This document shows positions 26,366 through 34,303 of a stretch of DNA of 64,000 nt, in pieces. A model generated the notes under the pieces. The model worked only from the letters and a program-made list of their open reading frames with translations, did not search any database and was not told the origin of the DNA. Source of the stretch: Paenibacillus sp. RUD330 (GTDB lineage: Bacteria > Bacillota > Bacilli > Paenibacillales > Paenibacillaceae). Location of the stretch: assembly GCF_002243345.2 (NCBI RefSeq), contig NZ_CP022655.2, positions 174,501-238,500 of the forward strand, given 5' to 3'. The translations under genes were made by a program, and so were the position numbers. Numbering within the stretch: the first letter of the stretch is position 1; the number at the start of each line of letters is the position of its first letter.

Positions 26366-26546
26366 CCCGTATTCCATCTCCTTTAGCCTTTGCTGGTCCA
26401 ACCGGACGCTGAGAAATGCGGCTTGCCGTTTGTCCGCGCGAGCGGATATCGATCTCCGCCGCCAAGCGGGCGAAGCCGTTTTGCAGGGGCCTTTCCGCTA
26501 TGTGGGCTATTCTAGCACAGGTTTTCCGGTACGGGAATGAAAAATT

Positions 26547-26592
26547 GAAATTTTTATTCGAATGGTATATAAATAATTAAAATAAAATTTTA
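26547..26592. promoter_or_regulatory. candidate RpiR-type operator
   Basis: Arms GAAATTTTTATT (26547-26558) and AATAAAATTTTA (26581-26592) are inverted with two mismatches. Similar A/T words (TTTTATTTTAAA, TTTATTTCAAAA) recur just upstream of the murQ promoter at about 27926-27957. A shared site for the regulator at 26906 is possible. Confidence 0.35.
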
Positions 26593-26711
26593 GTATCTGG
26601 ATGACGACAGCTGGATTCCTCTATATCGCCATCATGGATCGAGACTTCTCTATTCCGCGCGAGCCTTCAGCGGCCCGAAGAGAGATTCAAGCCGTTTTGC
26701 TCGGACAACCC

Positions 26712-26740
26712 TTGTTTTTCGCACCGGGAGCGTATACGAT
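26712..26740 (+). promoter_or_regulatory. promoter of the RpiR-type regulator gene
   Basis: TTGTTT, 17 bases, TACGAT (26735-26740). Confidence 0.5.
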
Positions 26741-26905
26741 AATGGCGCTGAACAAGCGGATTTCATCGCCAGCCAAGCGGCAGCCGAGCAATACGGATCG
26801 TCCTCTCGAGCGGCGACGGCAAAGGGCCGCTTTCAAGTAGAGAATAAAAAGAATGCTGCGCACTTCATACATCTTATTTCACCCGGAAACGGCAGGAGGC
26901 GGCCT

Positions 26906-27769
26906 ATGGCAATCAACGACAGCGTTCTCATCAAAATCCGTGAGCGGAAAGACAGCTTGACTCCTGTCGAGCGCATGGTAGCAGAGTATATTTTGGAGAA
27001 CAAGGACGAGATTCCGCATCTGTCCATCAAGAACCTTGCTCAGGGAAGCCGCACCAGCGACGCGTCCGTCCTGCGCTTTTGCAAGACAATGGGGTTCAGC
27101 GGCTACCGCAGCTTCATCGTGAGCATATCGGCCGCGCTCGGCTACAAGGAAGAGACCGGCGAGGAGCAGTATACCGACATCCAGCCGGGAGACGACCTGC
27201 AGACGATCATCTCCAATATCGGCCGCAACAACATGATGTCGATCGAGGACACGCTCAGCCTGCTCGACCGGGATGCCGTGGCGCGCGCGGTCCAGGAGCT
27301 GCGCACCTGCAGCCGCATGTTCCTGTTCGGCATCGGCGCATCGGGGCTCGTATGCGAGGATGCGGAGCAGAAGTTCACGCGCATCAACAAGAACTGCCAC
27401 GCCTATCTGGACGGCCACAGCCAGCTGACGGCCGCGACGCTGCTGCGCGAGGGCGACGTGGCGATCTTCATCTCGAACTCGGGCAATACCGAGGAGATTC
27501 TGGACTCCCTCGACATCGCCTGCAAGAGCGGCGCGCTGACGATCGCCATCACCAAGTACGGCAAGAGCGAGCTGTCCGAGAAAGCCGACCTGCTGCTCAG
27601 CATCTCCACGCCGGAGATCACCATCCGCAGCGGAGCGATGGGCTCCCGGATCGCCATGCTGACCGTCATCGACATGCTTTTCGCCGGTGTGGCGAGCGCG
27701 GACTACCAGCAGGTGAAGCATTACCTCTCCCGGAGCCACAACATCATCGCCAGCAAACGCAGGAGATAG
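26906..27769 (+). CDS. RpiR/MurR family transcriptional regulator
   Basis: 287 residues. The N-terminal RpiR helix-turn-helix (LTPVERMVAEYILENKDEI, then SDASVLRFCKTMGFSGYRSF, about 18-70) is joined to a C-terminal SIS sugar-isomerase-like domain (FGIGASGLV about 137; ISNSGNTEEIL about 183), which senses a phosphosugar. MurR-type members sense MurNAc-6-phosphate. Its position between the GH4/kinase pair and murQ makes it the likely local regulator of both directions. The ribosome site is CAGGAGG. Its own terminator follows, so murQ needs its own promoter. Confidence 0.9.
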   Translation: MAINDSVLIKIRERKDSLTPVERMVAEYILENKDEIPHLSIKNLAQGSRTSDASVLRFCKTMGFSGYRSFIVSISAALGYKEETGEEQYTDIQPGDDLQTIISNIGRNNMMSIEDTLSLLDRDAVARAVQELRTCSRMFLFGIGASGLVCEDAEQKFTRINKNCHAYLDGHSQLTAATLLREGDVAIFISNSGNTEEILDSLDIACKSGALTIAITKYGKSELSEKADLLLSISTPEITIRSGAMGSRIAMLTVIDMLFAGVASADYQQVKHYLSRSHNIIASKRRR

Positions 27770-27797
27770 CGGGGATTATGCATTCCGACCTTCCATA

Positions 27798-27838
27798 AAC
27801 AGGGCATTCGGGCATGAAGTCCCGGATGCCCTGTTTTT
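27798..27838 (+). terminator. terminator after RpiR-type regulator gene
   Basis: ACAGGGCATTCGGG pairs with CCCGGATGCCCTGT (one mismatch) around an 8-base loop, followed by five Ts. Confidence 0.88.
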
Positions 27839-27925
27839 GTGGGATGCGGAAAGCCGGAATTTATGTTAACTTAACTCCCATGAAAATCATCTTTTTGGAC
27901 AAGATCTGATATAAAATATCAACAT

Positions 27926-27989
27926 AATGTTTTATTTTAAAAATTTATTTCAAAATGTATTGACCACCCCGTTTGCGAATGCTTAATAT
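27926..27989 (+). promoter_or_regulatory. murQ operon promoter with A/T-rich upstream element
   Basis: TTGACC (27960-27965) and TAATAT (27984-27989, 18-base spacer; TTAATA at 17). Directly upstream, 27926-27957 is almost pure A/T and carries words shared with the candidate operator at 26547-26592. This could be an UP element, a regulator site, or both. Confidence 0.65.
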
Positions 27990-28068
27990 TAGAGATGCAA
28001 GACGCAATCAACGAATCGATCCGCAGGCGCCTTGGCGCCGCGATCCAGATCACGTTAGGGGAATCAAG

Positions 28069-28983
28069 ATGAATGAATACCTTGCCAGCTTGACGACGGA
28101 GGGAATCAATCCCGATACGCTGTCCATCGACGAATGCTCGACCGAGCAGATGCTGCAGCTGATGAACCGGGAAGATGCCAAAGTGCCGGCGGCCGTGGCG
28201 GCCGAGATTCCGCTTATATCCGAGGCTGTGGACGTCATTTACGAATCGTTGTCGAACGGGGGCCGCATGTTCTACATCGGAGCCGGAACCTCGGGAAGGC
28301 TTGGAGTGCTTGACGCCTCTGAATGTCCGCCGACCTTCGGCGTTGATCCGCTGCTTATCCAAGGATATATAGCCGGAGGGGACCAGGCGCTGCGGACGGC
28401 GGTGGAAGGCTGCGAGGACGACGGGGACGAAGGCCGCGCGGCGATCGACCGGATCGGCGTCACCGACAAGGATGTCGTCGTGGGCATTTCCGCCAGCGGC
28501 AGCGCCGCTTATGTCATCGAAGCGCTCCGTCGGGCCAGCGAGATCGGAGCGGCCGCCATTGGAGTCGTCAACAACAAGCGGACGCGGCTCAGCGAAGTGT
28601 GCGACATCTGCATCGCGCCGGTCGTCGGCTCCGAAGTCATCTCCGGCTCTACGAGGCTGAAGGCGGGAACGGCGCAGAAGCTGGTCCTCAACATGCTCAG
28701 CACCTGCACGATGGTGAAGCTGGGCAAGACGTACAACAACCTGATGGTCGACCTGAAGGCGAGCAACAAGAAGCTGTACGACCGGTCCCTGCGCATCATC
28801 CAGAACGCTTCAGGGGCGGATGAGGCGACCGCGGCACGCGCTCTTGAAAGGGCTTCCAAGGACAGCAAGCTTGCGATCATGATGATCAAGACCGGCCTGG
28901 AGCCGGATGAGGCGAGGGCGGCGCTGGATGCCAGCTCCGGCAACCTCAAGGCAGCGATACGTATCTGCGCACAGGCCAACTAA
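28069..28983 (+). CDS. murQ: N-acetylmuramic acid 6-phosphate etherase
   Basis: 304 residues, the usual MurQ length. It removes the D-lactyl ether from MurNAc-6-phosphate, giving GlcNAc-6-phosphate and D-lactate in the cytosol. The SIS fold and the MurQ signature are clear: GAGTSGRLGVLDASECPPTF (71-90, with Glu85 at the catalytic position), AVEGCEDD with the second conserved Glu, and GISASGSAAYV. The ATG at 28069 has TAGGGGAA upstream; the frame runs back to 27973 but that part is promoter and leader. A GGCGCC-TT-GGCGCC hairpin lies in the leader. It heads the salvage operon. Confidence 0.95.
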   Translation: MNEYLASLTTEGINPDTLSIDECSTEQMLQLMNREDAKVPAAVAAEIPLISEAVDVIYESLSNGGRMFYIGAGTSGRLGVLDASECPPTFGVDPLLIQGYIAGGDQALRTAVEGCEDDGDEGRAAIDRIGVTDKDVVVGISASGSAAYVIEALRRASEIGAAAIGVVNNKRTRLSEVCDICIAPVVGSEVISGSTRLKAGTAQKLVLNMLSTCTMVKLGKTYNNLMVDLKASNKKLYDRSLRIIQNASGADEATAARALERASKDSKLAIMMIKTGLEPDEARAALDASSGNLKAAIRICAQAN

Positions 28984-29045
28984 ACCGCTCAGGGCCGGAT
29001 GCGAACCTATAGAATTGGCTCACCATTAAAAGGGAGGATCTTGAA

Positions 29046-30485
29046 ATGAAAAAAAGATCAAGATTTGCCGCAACCGCACTCGCGCTCGTCGTCTCTGCCG
29101 GCGTCGTATCCGCCTGCGGAAGCAACAATGACGGCGGCAACGCCGCAGCCGGCAACACCGGCTCGGAAGGCGCCAGCGCCAAGAAAGACACGATTACAGC
29201 CCTTCTGCCTCCGGTATCCGCCAACTTCCAGGCCAACTTCAACCAGATGGAAGCCGAATTCACCAAGCAGTATCCGAACCTGACCCTGAAAATCGAGCCG
29301 GCAAGCTGGGAAGACATGACCCAGAAGCTGGATACGCAGGTGAACGCCGGCAGCCCTCCGGATATCGCCTTCATGGGCTCGGAAGGCATTTCCAAATACG
29401 TTCCGCTGGGCATGGTGATGGACATCAAGGACGCCGCGACGCCGGAGATGATCGCCGACTTCGACGAAGGTCCCCTGAAATATATGTACAACGGCGACGG
29501 CCTGTACGGCTTCCCGGCCTACATGGAAGTCCACGCGATCGGCGGCAACAAGCCGTTCCTCGAGGAAGCCGGCATTGACTGGAAGAAGGTGCAGCAGAAC
29601 GGCTGGACGTTCGACGAGTTCCGCGAGGCGATCAAGAAGGGCGTCGTGAAGGAAGGCAATGCGACGAAGCGCTACGGCTTCGTATTCGCCACCGCGGGCG
29701 TGACTTCCAAGGACTACCTCGGTATTCTCGTCAAGAACGCCGGCATGCCCGCCGCCTTCGACAAGGATCTCAAATATGCCTATACCAGCAAGAACTATCT
29801 GACGCTGCTCACGAACATCCGCCAGATGATCGACGACGGCTCGATGCCCAAGGAGCTCAGCTCCATCGACGCCGGCAAGCGCTGGAACATGTTCCTGACC
29901 GGCCAGACGATGATTACAGGCAAAGGCATGGCCGTCTTCGAGAACTCGTCGCGCCTGAACAACGAGAAGATCGACAAGAACGACGGCAGCGCCGTCAAGG
30001 ACAGCATCAAGACCGACTACGTCGTGCTTCCGGTTCCTTCCTTCGCAGGCCAGCCGGCCGTAGCGAACTCCATCGTCGACGGCTATGTCACGTTCCGCGG
30101 CAAGAAAGAGCCGACGGCCGAGCATAAGGCGAACGTCGCCAAGGCGGCTTACTTCCTGGCCAGCGGCCAGGTTGCCGCAACGACCAACGGCGAGCTGTTC
30201 TCCGCGCCGATCACGAAGAGCTCGCGCAAGGCTGCCGAAGGCATGGAAAGCAAGCAGAGCCCGGAAAACAAGGCGGCGGTAGAGCATCTGCTGTCGACGG
30301 CCGCTCCGGCCCGTCCGGACATCCCGGCCGAGCTGGGCGCCAAGGCGATCAAGCTGGAGACGGAAGTCATCGTGCCGAAGCTGCAAGCGCTGCTCGCGGG
30401 CGAAACGACGCCGGAAAAAATGTACGAGGACGTGAAAAAGGCCGCCATCGACACGTTCGGCGCGGACGGAGTCGTACAGGATTAG
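29046..30485 (+). CDS. carbohydrate ABC transporter substrate-binding lipoprotein (family 1)
   Basis: 479 residues. Lipobox VVSAC (Cys24), then the SBP_bac_1 fold of CUT1 sugar receptors: TITALLPPVSANFQANFNQM at lobe 1, YGFPAYMEVHAIGGN and GKGMAVFENSSR. It binds a sugar at the outer membrane face. Its place directly after murQ (62 bases, no terminator) and before namZ and the kinases points to MurNAc or a MurNAc-GlcNAc disaccharide. That is inference; the sequence alone does not fix the ligand. Strong AAAAGGGAGG ribosome site. Confidence 0.9.
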   Translation: MKKRSRFAATALALVVSAGVVSACGSNNDGGNAAAGNTGSEGASAKKDTITALLPPVSANFQANFNQMEAEFTKQYPNLTLKIEPASWEDMTQKLDTQVNAGSPPDIAFMGSEGISKYVPLGMVMDIKDAATPEMIADFDEGPLKYMYNGDGLYGFPAYMEVHAIGGNKPFLEEAGIDWKKVQQNGWTFDEFREAIKKGVVKEGNATKRYGFVFATAGVTSKDYLGILVKNAGMPAAFDKDLKYAYTSKNYLTLLTNIRQMIDDGSMPKELSSIDAGKRWNMFLTGQTMITGKGMAVFENSSRLNNEKIDKNDGSAVKDSIKTDYVVLPVPSFAGQPAVANSIVDGYVTFRGKKEPTAEHKANVAKAAYFLASGQVAATTNGELFSAPITKSSRKAAEGMESKQSPENKAAVEHLLSTAAPARPDIPAELGAKAIKLETEVIVPKLQALLAGETTPEKMYEDVKKAAIDTFGADGVVQD

Positions 30486-30508
30486 CCCCTTGCTCGATAG
30501 CCGCCGCC

Positions 30509-30546
30509 TCGGATAGCCGCCACAAGCGGCTATCCGATCTCTTTTA
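30509..30546 (+). terminator. hairpin between binding-protein and permease genes
   Basis: Perfect 12-bp stem TCGGATAGCCGC/GCGGCTATCCGA with a 5-base loop, followed by a weak T-run (TCTCTTTTA). A partial terminator or 3'-end stabiliser, common after binding-protein genes. Confidence 0.65.
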
Positions 30547-30675
30547 TCGGATCGGAAAGAATGACAAGCGCAAGCTTTATCCCTCTACTCCAGGCAAGCG
30601 AACGCCCGCCGGTCAAGGCGGCCAAGTCGATCTGCTTGGAAGCCTACCAGCGGAAGCGGAAAGGAGTCCTGCATC

Positions 30676-31584
30676 ATGGCACGAGAAGCTTCAACCATCA
30701 AGACCAAATACCGCTTGAACAAAGGGGACGGAGCCTGGGCCTACGCCTTCATCGCCGTCGCTCTGGTCGTCTACGCCATGTTCACGGCCTACCCTGTCGT
30801 CAGTGCCTTCATCATCAGCTTCCAGGACTACAAGCCGCTCGGCTCGTCGTATGTCGGCCTCGACAATTATGTCTCCGTCTTCAAGAGCGACCTGTTCTGG
30901 AAGTCGATGGGCAATACCGTGCTCTACACGGTGCTTACCGTCCCGGTCGCGCTGATGCTCAGCTTCGGCGTGGCGATTCTCATCATGCCGCTCAAGAAAT
31001 GGATGCAGACCAGCTTCAAAGCCATCTACTATCTTCCGGCGGTCGCCTCCGGCGTCGCCCTGTCCGTCGTATGGCTGTGGATCTTCGATCCGCTGCAGTC
31101 GGGCATCCTGAACCAGCTGATCGGCTTTTTCGGCATCAGCAACCAGAACTGGCTCGGCGCAAGCGCGACCTCCATGTTCTCCCTCGTGCTCATGTCCTGG
31201 CTGTCCAGCCACGGAACGAGCATCATCATCTACGTCGCCGCCCTGCTCGGCATCGACAACAGCTATTATGAAGCGGCCGATATCGACGGAGCCTCGTTTC
31301 TGCAGAAGATGTGGCATATCGTCCTGCCCTGCCTCAAGCCAACCACGCTGTTTCTGCTCGTGACCGGAGTCATCGGCTCGTTCCAGGTGTTCCAGAACGC
31401 CTACCTGATGACCGGCGGCGGACCGGACCATTCCACGACGATGGTCGGCCTGCTGATCTTCGACACGGCATTCAAATACTTCGAATTCGGCAATGCCGCG
31501 GCGCAATCGCTCGTGCTCGCGCTGGTCATCGCCGTCATGGCTTTTGTCCAGTTCAAGTTCCTGGGCAAAGACGTGGAATATTAA
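30676..31584 (+). CDS. CUT1 sugar ABC transporter permease (MalF/UgpA-like)
   Basis: 302 residues with six hydrophobic helices, the block GDGAWAYAFIAVALVVYAMF at the first helix, and the coupling EAA loop EAADIDGASFLQKMWHIVLP (about 196-215). Start follows GGAAAGGAG. Forms a heterodimer with the next gene product. No ATPase gene is present in the operon, so a shared MsmX-type ATPase from elsewhere is expected. Confidence 0.92.
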   Translation: MAREASTIKTKYRLNKGDGAWAYAFIAVALVVYAMFTAYPVVSAFIISFQDYKPLGSSYVGLDNYVSVFKSDLFWKSMGNTVLYTVLTVPVALMLSFGVAILIMPLKKWMQTSFKAIYYLPAVASGVALSVVWLWIFDPLQSGILNQLIGFFGISNQNWLGASATSMFSLVLMSWLSSHGTSIIIYVAALLGIDNSYYEAADIDGASFLQKMWHIVLPCLKPTTLFLLVTGVIGSFQVFQNAYLMTGGGPDHSTTMVGLLIFDTAFKYFEFGNAAAQSLVLALVIAVMAFVQFKFLGKDVEY

Positions 31585-31602
31585 GCGGAAGGAGGCCGGG
31601 AC

Positions 31603-32463
31603 ATGGGCTTATACAACACTCACTTAGGCAACACGATGCTGCGCAACCTGCGCAATGCCGTCATCATCTTCCTCCTTCTGCTGTTCGCGCTGGCGACGCT
31701 GTTCCCGATCTACTTCATGTTCATCTCCTCCTTCGGAGATCCGGTGGAGGCGGGGGCGGTCAGCTATTCCCTGTGGCCGGAGAAGATCACGCTCGATTCC
31801 TACAAGTTCTTCTTCGATTACAGCGAGTACTCGTACCGTTGGCTGGCCAACTCCCTGCTCGTCGCGACCGTGACGATGGTGTCCAACGTCGTGTTCGCCA
31901 CGATGGCGGGCTACGCCTTCGCCAAGATCCGCTTCCGGGGCAGCAAGGTCCTGTTCGGCGTCCTGCTCGTCGCCATGATGATTCCGTACCAGGTGACGCA
32001 GGTTCCGCTGTACATCCTCATCGTCAACGTCTTCAACATCTCCAACTCGTATACGGCGCTGATCGCGCCGAGCCTGGTCACCGTCTACAACATCTTCCTG
32101 GCCAAGCAGTTCATGGGCTCCATACCGAAGGAAATTCTGGAGAGCGCCAAGGTGGAGGGCTGCAGCCAGTGGCAGATCCTCACCCGCATCGTCATGCCGC
32201 TGTCCAAAACCGTCATGGCCGTCATGGCCATCCTTACGTTCATGGAGGCGTGGAATACGTTCTTCTGGCCGTTCCTCGTGACCAACACGATGGACATGCA
32301 GACGATCCAGGTCGGACTCAAGAACTTCCGCTTCGCCAATACGACGTATTTCGCCCCGATGATGGCGGGCGCGACCGTATCGGCGCTGCCGATGTTCATC
32401 CTGTTCTTCAGCCTGCAGCGCTACTTCCTGGAAGGCGTCACTGTCGGAGCCGTAAAAGGCTGA
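31603..32463 (+). CDS. CUT1 sugar ABC transporter permease (MalG/UgpE-like)
   Basis: 286 residues, six helices, with the coupling loop ILESAKVEGCSQWQILTRIV (about 178-197). The start at 31603 has GGAAGGAGG upstream; an in-frame ATG at 31636 also precedes the first helix. It begins 18 bases after its partner gene. Confidence 0.92.
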   Translation: MGLYNTHLGNTMLRNLRNAVIIFLLLLFALATLFPIYFMFISSFGDPVEAGAVSYSLWPEKITLDSYKFFFDYSEYSYRWLANSLLVATVTMVSNVVFATMAGYAFAKIRFRGSKVLFGVLLVAMMIPYQVTQVPLYILIVNVFNISNSYTALIAPSLVTVYNIFLAKQFMGSIPKEILESAKVEGCSQWQILTRIVMPLSKTVMAVMAILTFMEAWNTFFWPFLVTNTMDMQTIQVGLKNFRFANTTYFAPMMAGATVSALPMFILFFSLQRYFLEGVTVGAVKG

Positions 32464-32502
32464 CGAGCCGGCCTGCGGGAGCAATCCCGCCGGGCTGAAG
32501 CG

Positions 32503-33507
32503 ATGCCGGCCGGGCGGCCGGCAAAGGAGGCGGACAGCATCAAGATTGCCGCATGGGACAACCGTTATGAAGAGGAAGCGGTCGCGCTCTGGAACGAGGA
32601 AGCCGTGCGCGACGGCTATAAGGAAATGAGCGCCGAGCGGCTCCGGTCCTCCATGACTGGGCATCCGAGCTTTGATGCGGGGACGGCCTTCGTCATGCTG
32701 AAGGAAGGCCGGGTCGACGGGTTTGCCGTCGGCTGCACGGGCGGCGGGCTGCCGCTCGGCGACGTCGCCGGTTACATCACCTGCGTCGTCGTCCGCAGCG
32801 GCCCGGAGGCGGATGCCGCCAGGGGCCGGCTGCTGGATGAGCTGGAGCGCAGGTTCCGCGAGCTGGGCAAGAAACAGGCGGAGGTCCTCTTCTTCAATCC
32901 GATGAGGCTGGCCTGGTACATCCCGGATACGCCGGGACATGAGCACAACAACGCTCCCGGCGTTCCGGCGGGAAGCGCCCTTCACCGCCTGCTCCTGGAG
33001 CGCGGTTATGCCGAACGGGCCCTTCAGAGGGCCATGTATCTGCCTCTGGGCGATTTCTCCGTGCCGGATGAAATCCGGGCCAAGGAAGAGCGGGCCGCAT
33101 CCGCCGGCTATCGGGTGGAGCGGCTCGATGCGGCGCGTCATGCCGGACTGGCCGAGATGCTGGAGGCGCTCGGCAATCCGCTGTGGAAGCAGGAGATCGC
33201 TTCCGCGGCCGCTTCGGGCGTGCCGGTGCTGCTCGCTGCCCACGAAGGGCGGGCGGCAGGCTTTGCCGGGCCGGTCATCCGCGAGGACTCCGGGCGCGGC
33301 TACTTCGCCGGCATCGGGGTCGAGCCCAGCCATGAAGGCCATGGACTCGGCACGATCCTGTTCTTCCGCCTCTGCGAAGCGTTCCGCTCCGCCGGCGCGG
33401 ACTACATGTCCTTGTACACCGGAAGCGGCAACCCCGCTTTGCGCATCTACGAAAAAGCCGGTTTCCGGACGGTGAAGGAATTCGCCGTCATGAGAAAGGA
33501 GCTCTGA
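32503..33507 (+). CDS. tandem GNAT acetyltransferase
   Basis: Up to 334 residues. Two GNAT-like halves: an N-terminal half with weak motifs (VAGYITCVVVRSG, about 85) and a C-terminal half with a clear acetyl-CoA site, GYFAGIGVEPSHEGHGLGT (about 266-284), then GNPALRIYEKAGFRTV. The ATG at 32503 has a poor ribosome site. A strong AAAGGAGG (32523-32530) sits eight bases before ATC at 32539, exactly where family alignment suggests the protein begins (KIAAWDN). The true start is therefore uncertain. Substrate unknown; within this operon an amino sugar or muropeptide is possible. It ends two bases before the PIG-L gene. Confidence 0.8.
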   Translation: MPAGRPAKEADSIKIAAWDNRYEEEAVALWNEEAVRDGYKEMSAERLRSSMTGHPSFDAGTAFVMLKEGRVDGFAVGCTGGGLPLGDVAGYITCVVVRSGPEADAARGRLLDELERRFRELGKKQAEVLFFNPMRLAWYIPDTPGHEHNNAPGVPAGSALHRLLLERGYAERALQRAMYLPLGDFSVPDEIRAKEERAASAGYRVERLDAARHAGLAEMLEALGNPLWKQEIASAAASGVPVLLAAHEGRAAGFAGPVIREDSGRGYFAGIGVEPSHEGHGLGTILFFRLCEAFRSAGADYMSLYTGSGNPALRIYEKAGFRTVKEFAVMRKEL

Positions 33508-33509
33508 AC

Positions 33510-34217
33510 ATGAGCGAGAGAAAGCCTTTGACGATTCTTGGGATCGGCGCGCATGTAGGCGACGTCGAGCTGGTGGCGGGCGGCGTGCTCGCCAGCCATT
33601 GCCTGAAGGGCGACCGCATCGCGACGCTGGCGCTGACCGCAGGCGAGCGAGGCGTGCCCGAGGGCCAAGATGTGAACGATTACCGCGAGCAGAAAATCCG
33701 CGAAGCCCATACGTTCGCCGGCATGCTCGGCGGCGAAGCGAGAGTGTTCGAGATTCCCGACGGAGAGATTCCCGACGACGAGGCGATCCGCCTGCGCGTC
33801 TGCGATGTCATCCGCGAGGTGAAGCCGAACATCATCATCACCCATCACTGCAACAGCATGCACAAGGACCATGCCACGACGCACCGGATCGTCAATGACG
33901 CGCGGTTTTTCGCCGGGCTGAAGGCGATGGAGCGGGAGCATCCGGCCCATTTTGCCGGCAAGCTCTACTACGGGGAGAACTGGGAGGACGCAGTCGGCTA
34001 CGTCCCCTACGTCTATGTCGACTTCGACCAGGCGGCGTTCGATCTCTGGATCGAGGCGCTGTCCACCCATTGGTTCGTCACCGGCAGCAAGTCGTTCAAT
34101 TATATGGACTACTACAAGAGCCTGGCGCGCGTGCGCGGTCTCGAAGCCCGCAAGGAATACGCGGAGACGTTCATGATTCCGCCGGAGACGATGCGTCTGC
34201 GCCAATCCGAGCTGTAA
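33510..34217 (+). CDS. PIG-L/LmbE family deacetylase-like protein with altered active-site motif
   Basis: 235 residues. PIG-L proteins are zinc-dependent N-acetylglucosaminyl deacetylases with an N-terminal AHPDD motif. Here the motif reads GAHVGDVELVAGG (about 12-24): the zinc-binding His and second Asp remain, but the Pro and the first Asp, the proposed catalytic base in MshB, are Val and Gly. The later HHCNSMHKDHATTHR keeps the third zinc ligand. So metal binding is likely, and classical deacetylation is doubtful. It sits between the GNAT and namZ genes, and the ribosome site is GAAAGGAGC. Confidence 0.85.
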   Translation: MSERKPLTILGIGAHVGDVELVAGGVLASHCLKGDRIATLALTAGERGVPEGQDVNDYREQKIREAHTFAGMLGGEARVFEIPDGEIPDDEAIRLRVCDVIREVKPNIIITHHCNSMHKDHATTHRIVNDARFFAGLKAMEREHPAHFAGKLYYGENWEDAVGYVPYVYVDFDQAAFDLWIEALSTHWFVTGSKSFNYMDYYKSLARVRGLEARKEYAETFMIPPETMRLRQSEL

Positions 34218-34303
34218 GCGGTTGCCAGGGAAAATACCGAACGGCTTCGGCCGGATAGCGGAAGGCGGGAGAACCCCGGCGTCTTCCGCAGAAGGAGGCA
34301 GGG

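Larger units (their letters stand above)
26366..26905. other. divergent control region between the GH4 gene and the RpiR-type regulator gene
   Basis: 540 bases without a convincing gene. Contents: an extended -10 TGCTAGAAT for the GH4 side (TAGAAT on minus, 26509-26514); an AT-rich imperfect inverted repeat (26547-26558 and 26581-26592); and a promoter TTGTTT-17-TACGAT (26712-26740) toward the regulator. The leader 26745-26905 is long (about 160 bases) with no structure I can name. Confidence 0.6.
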
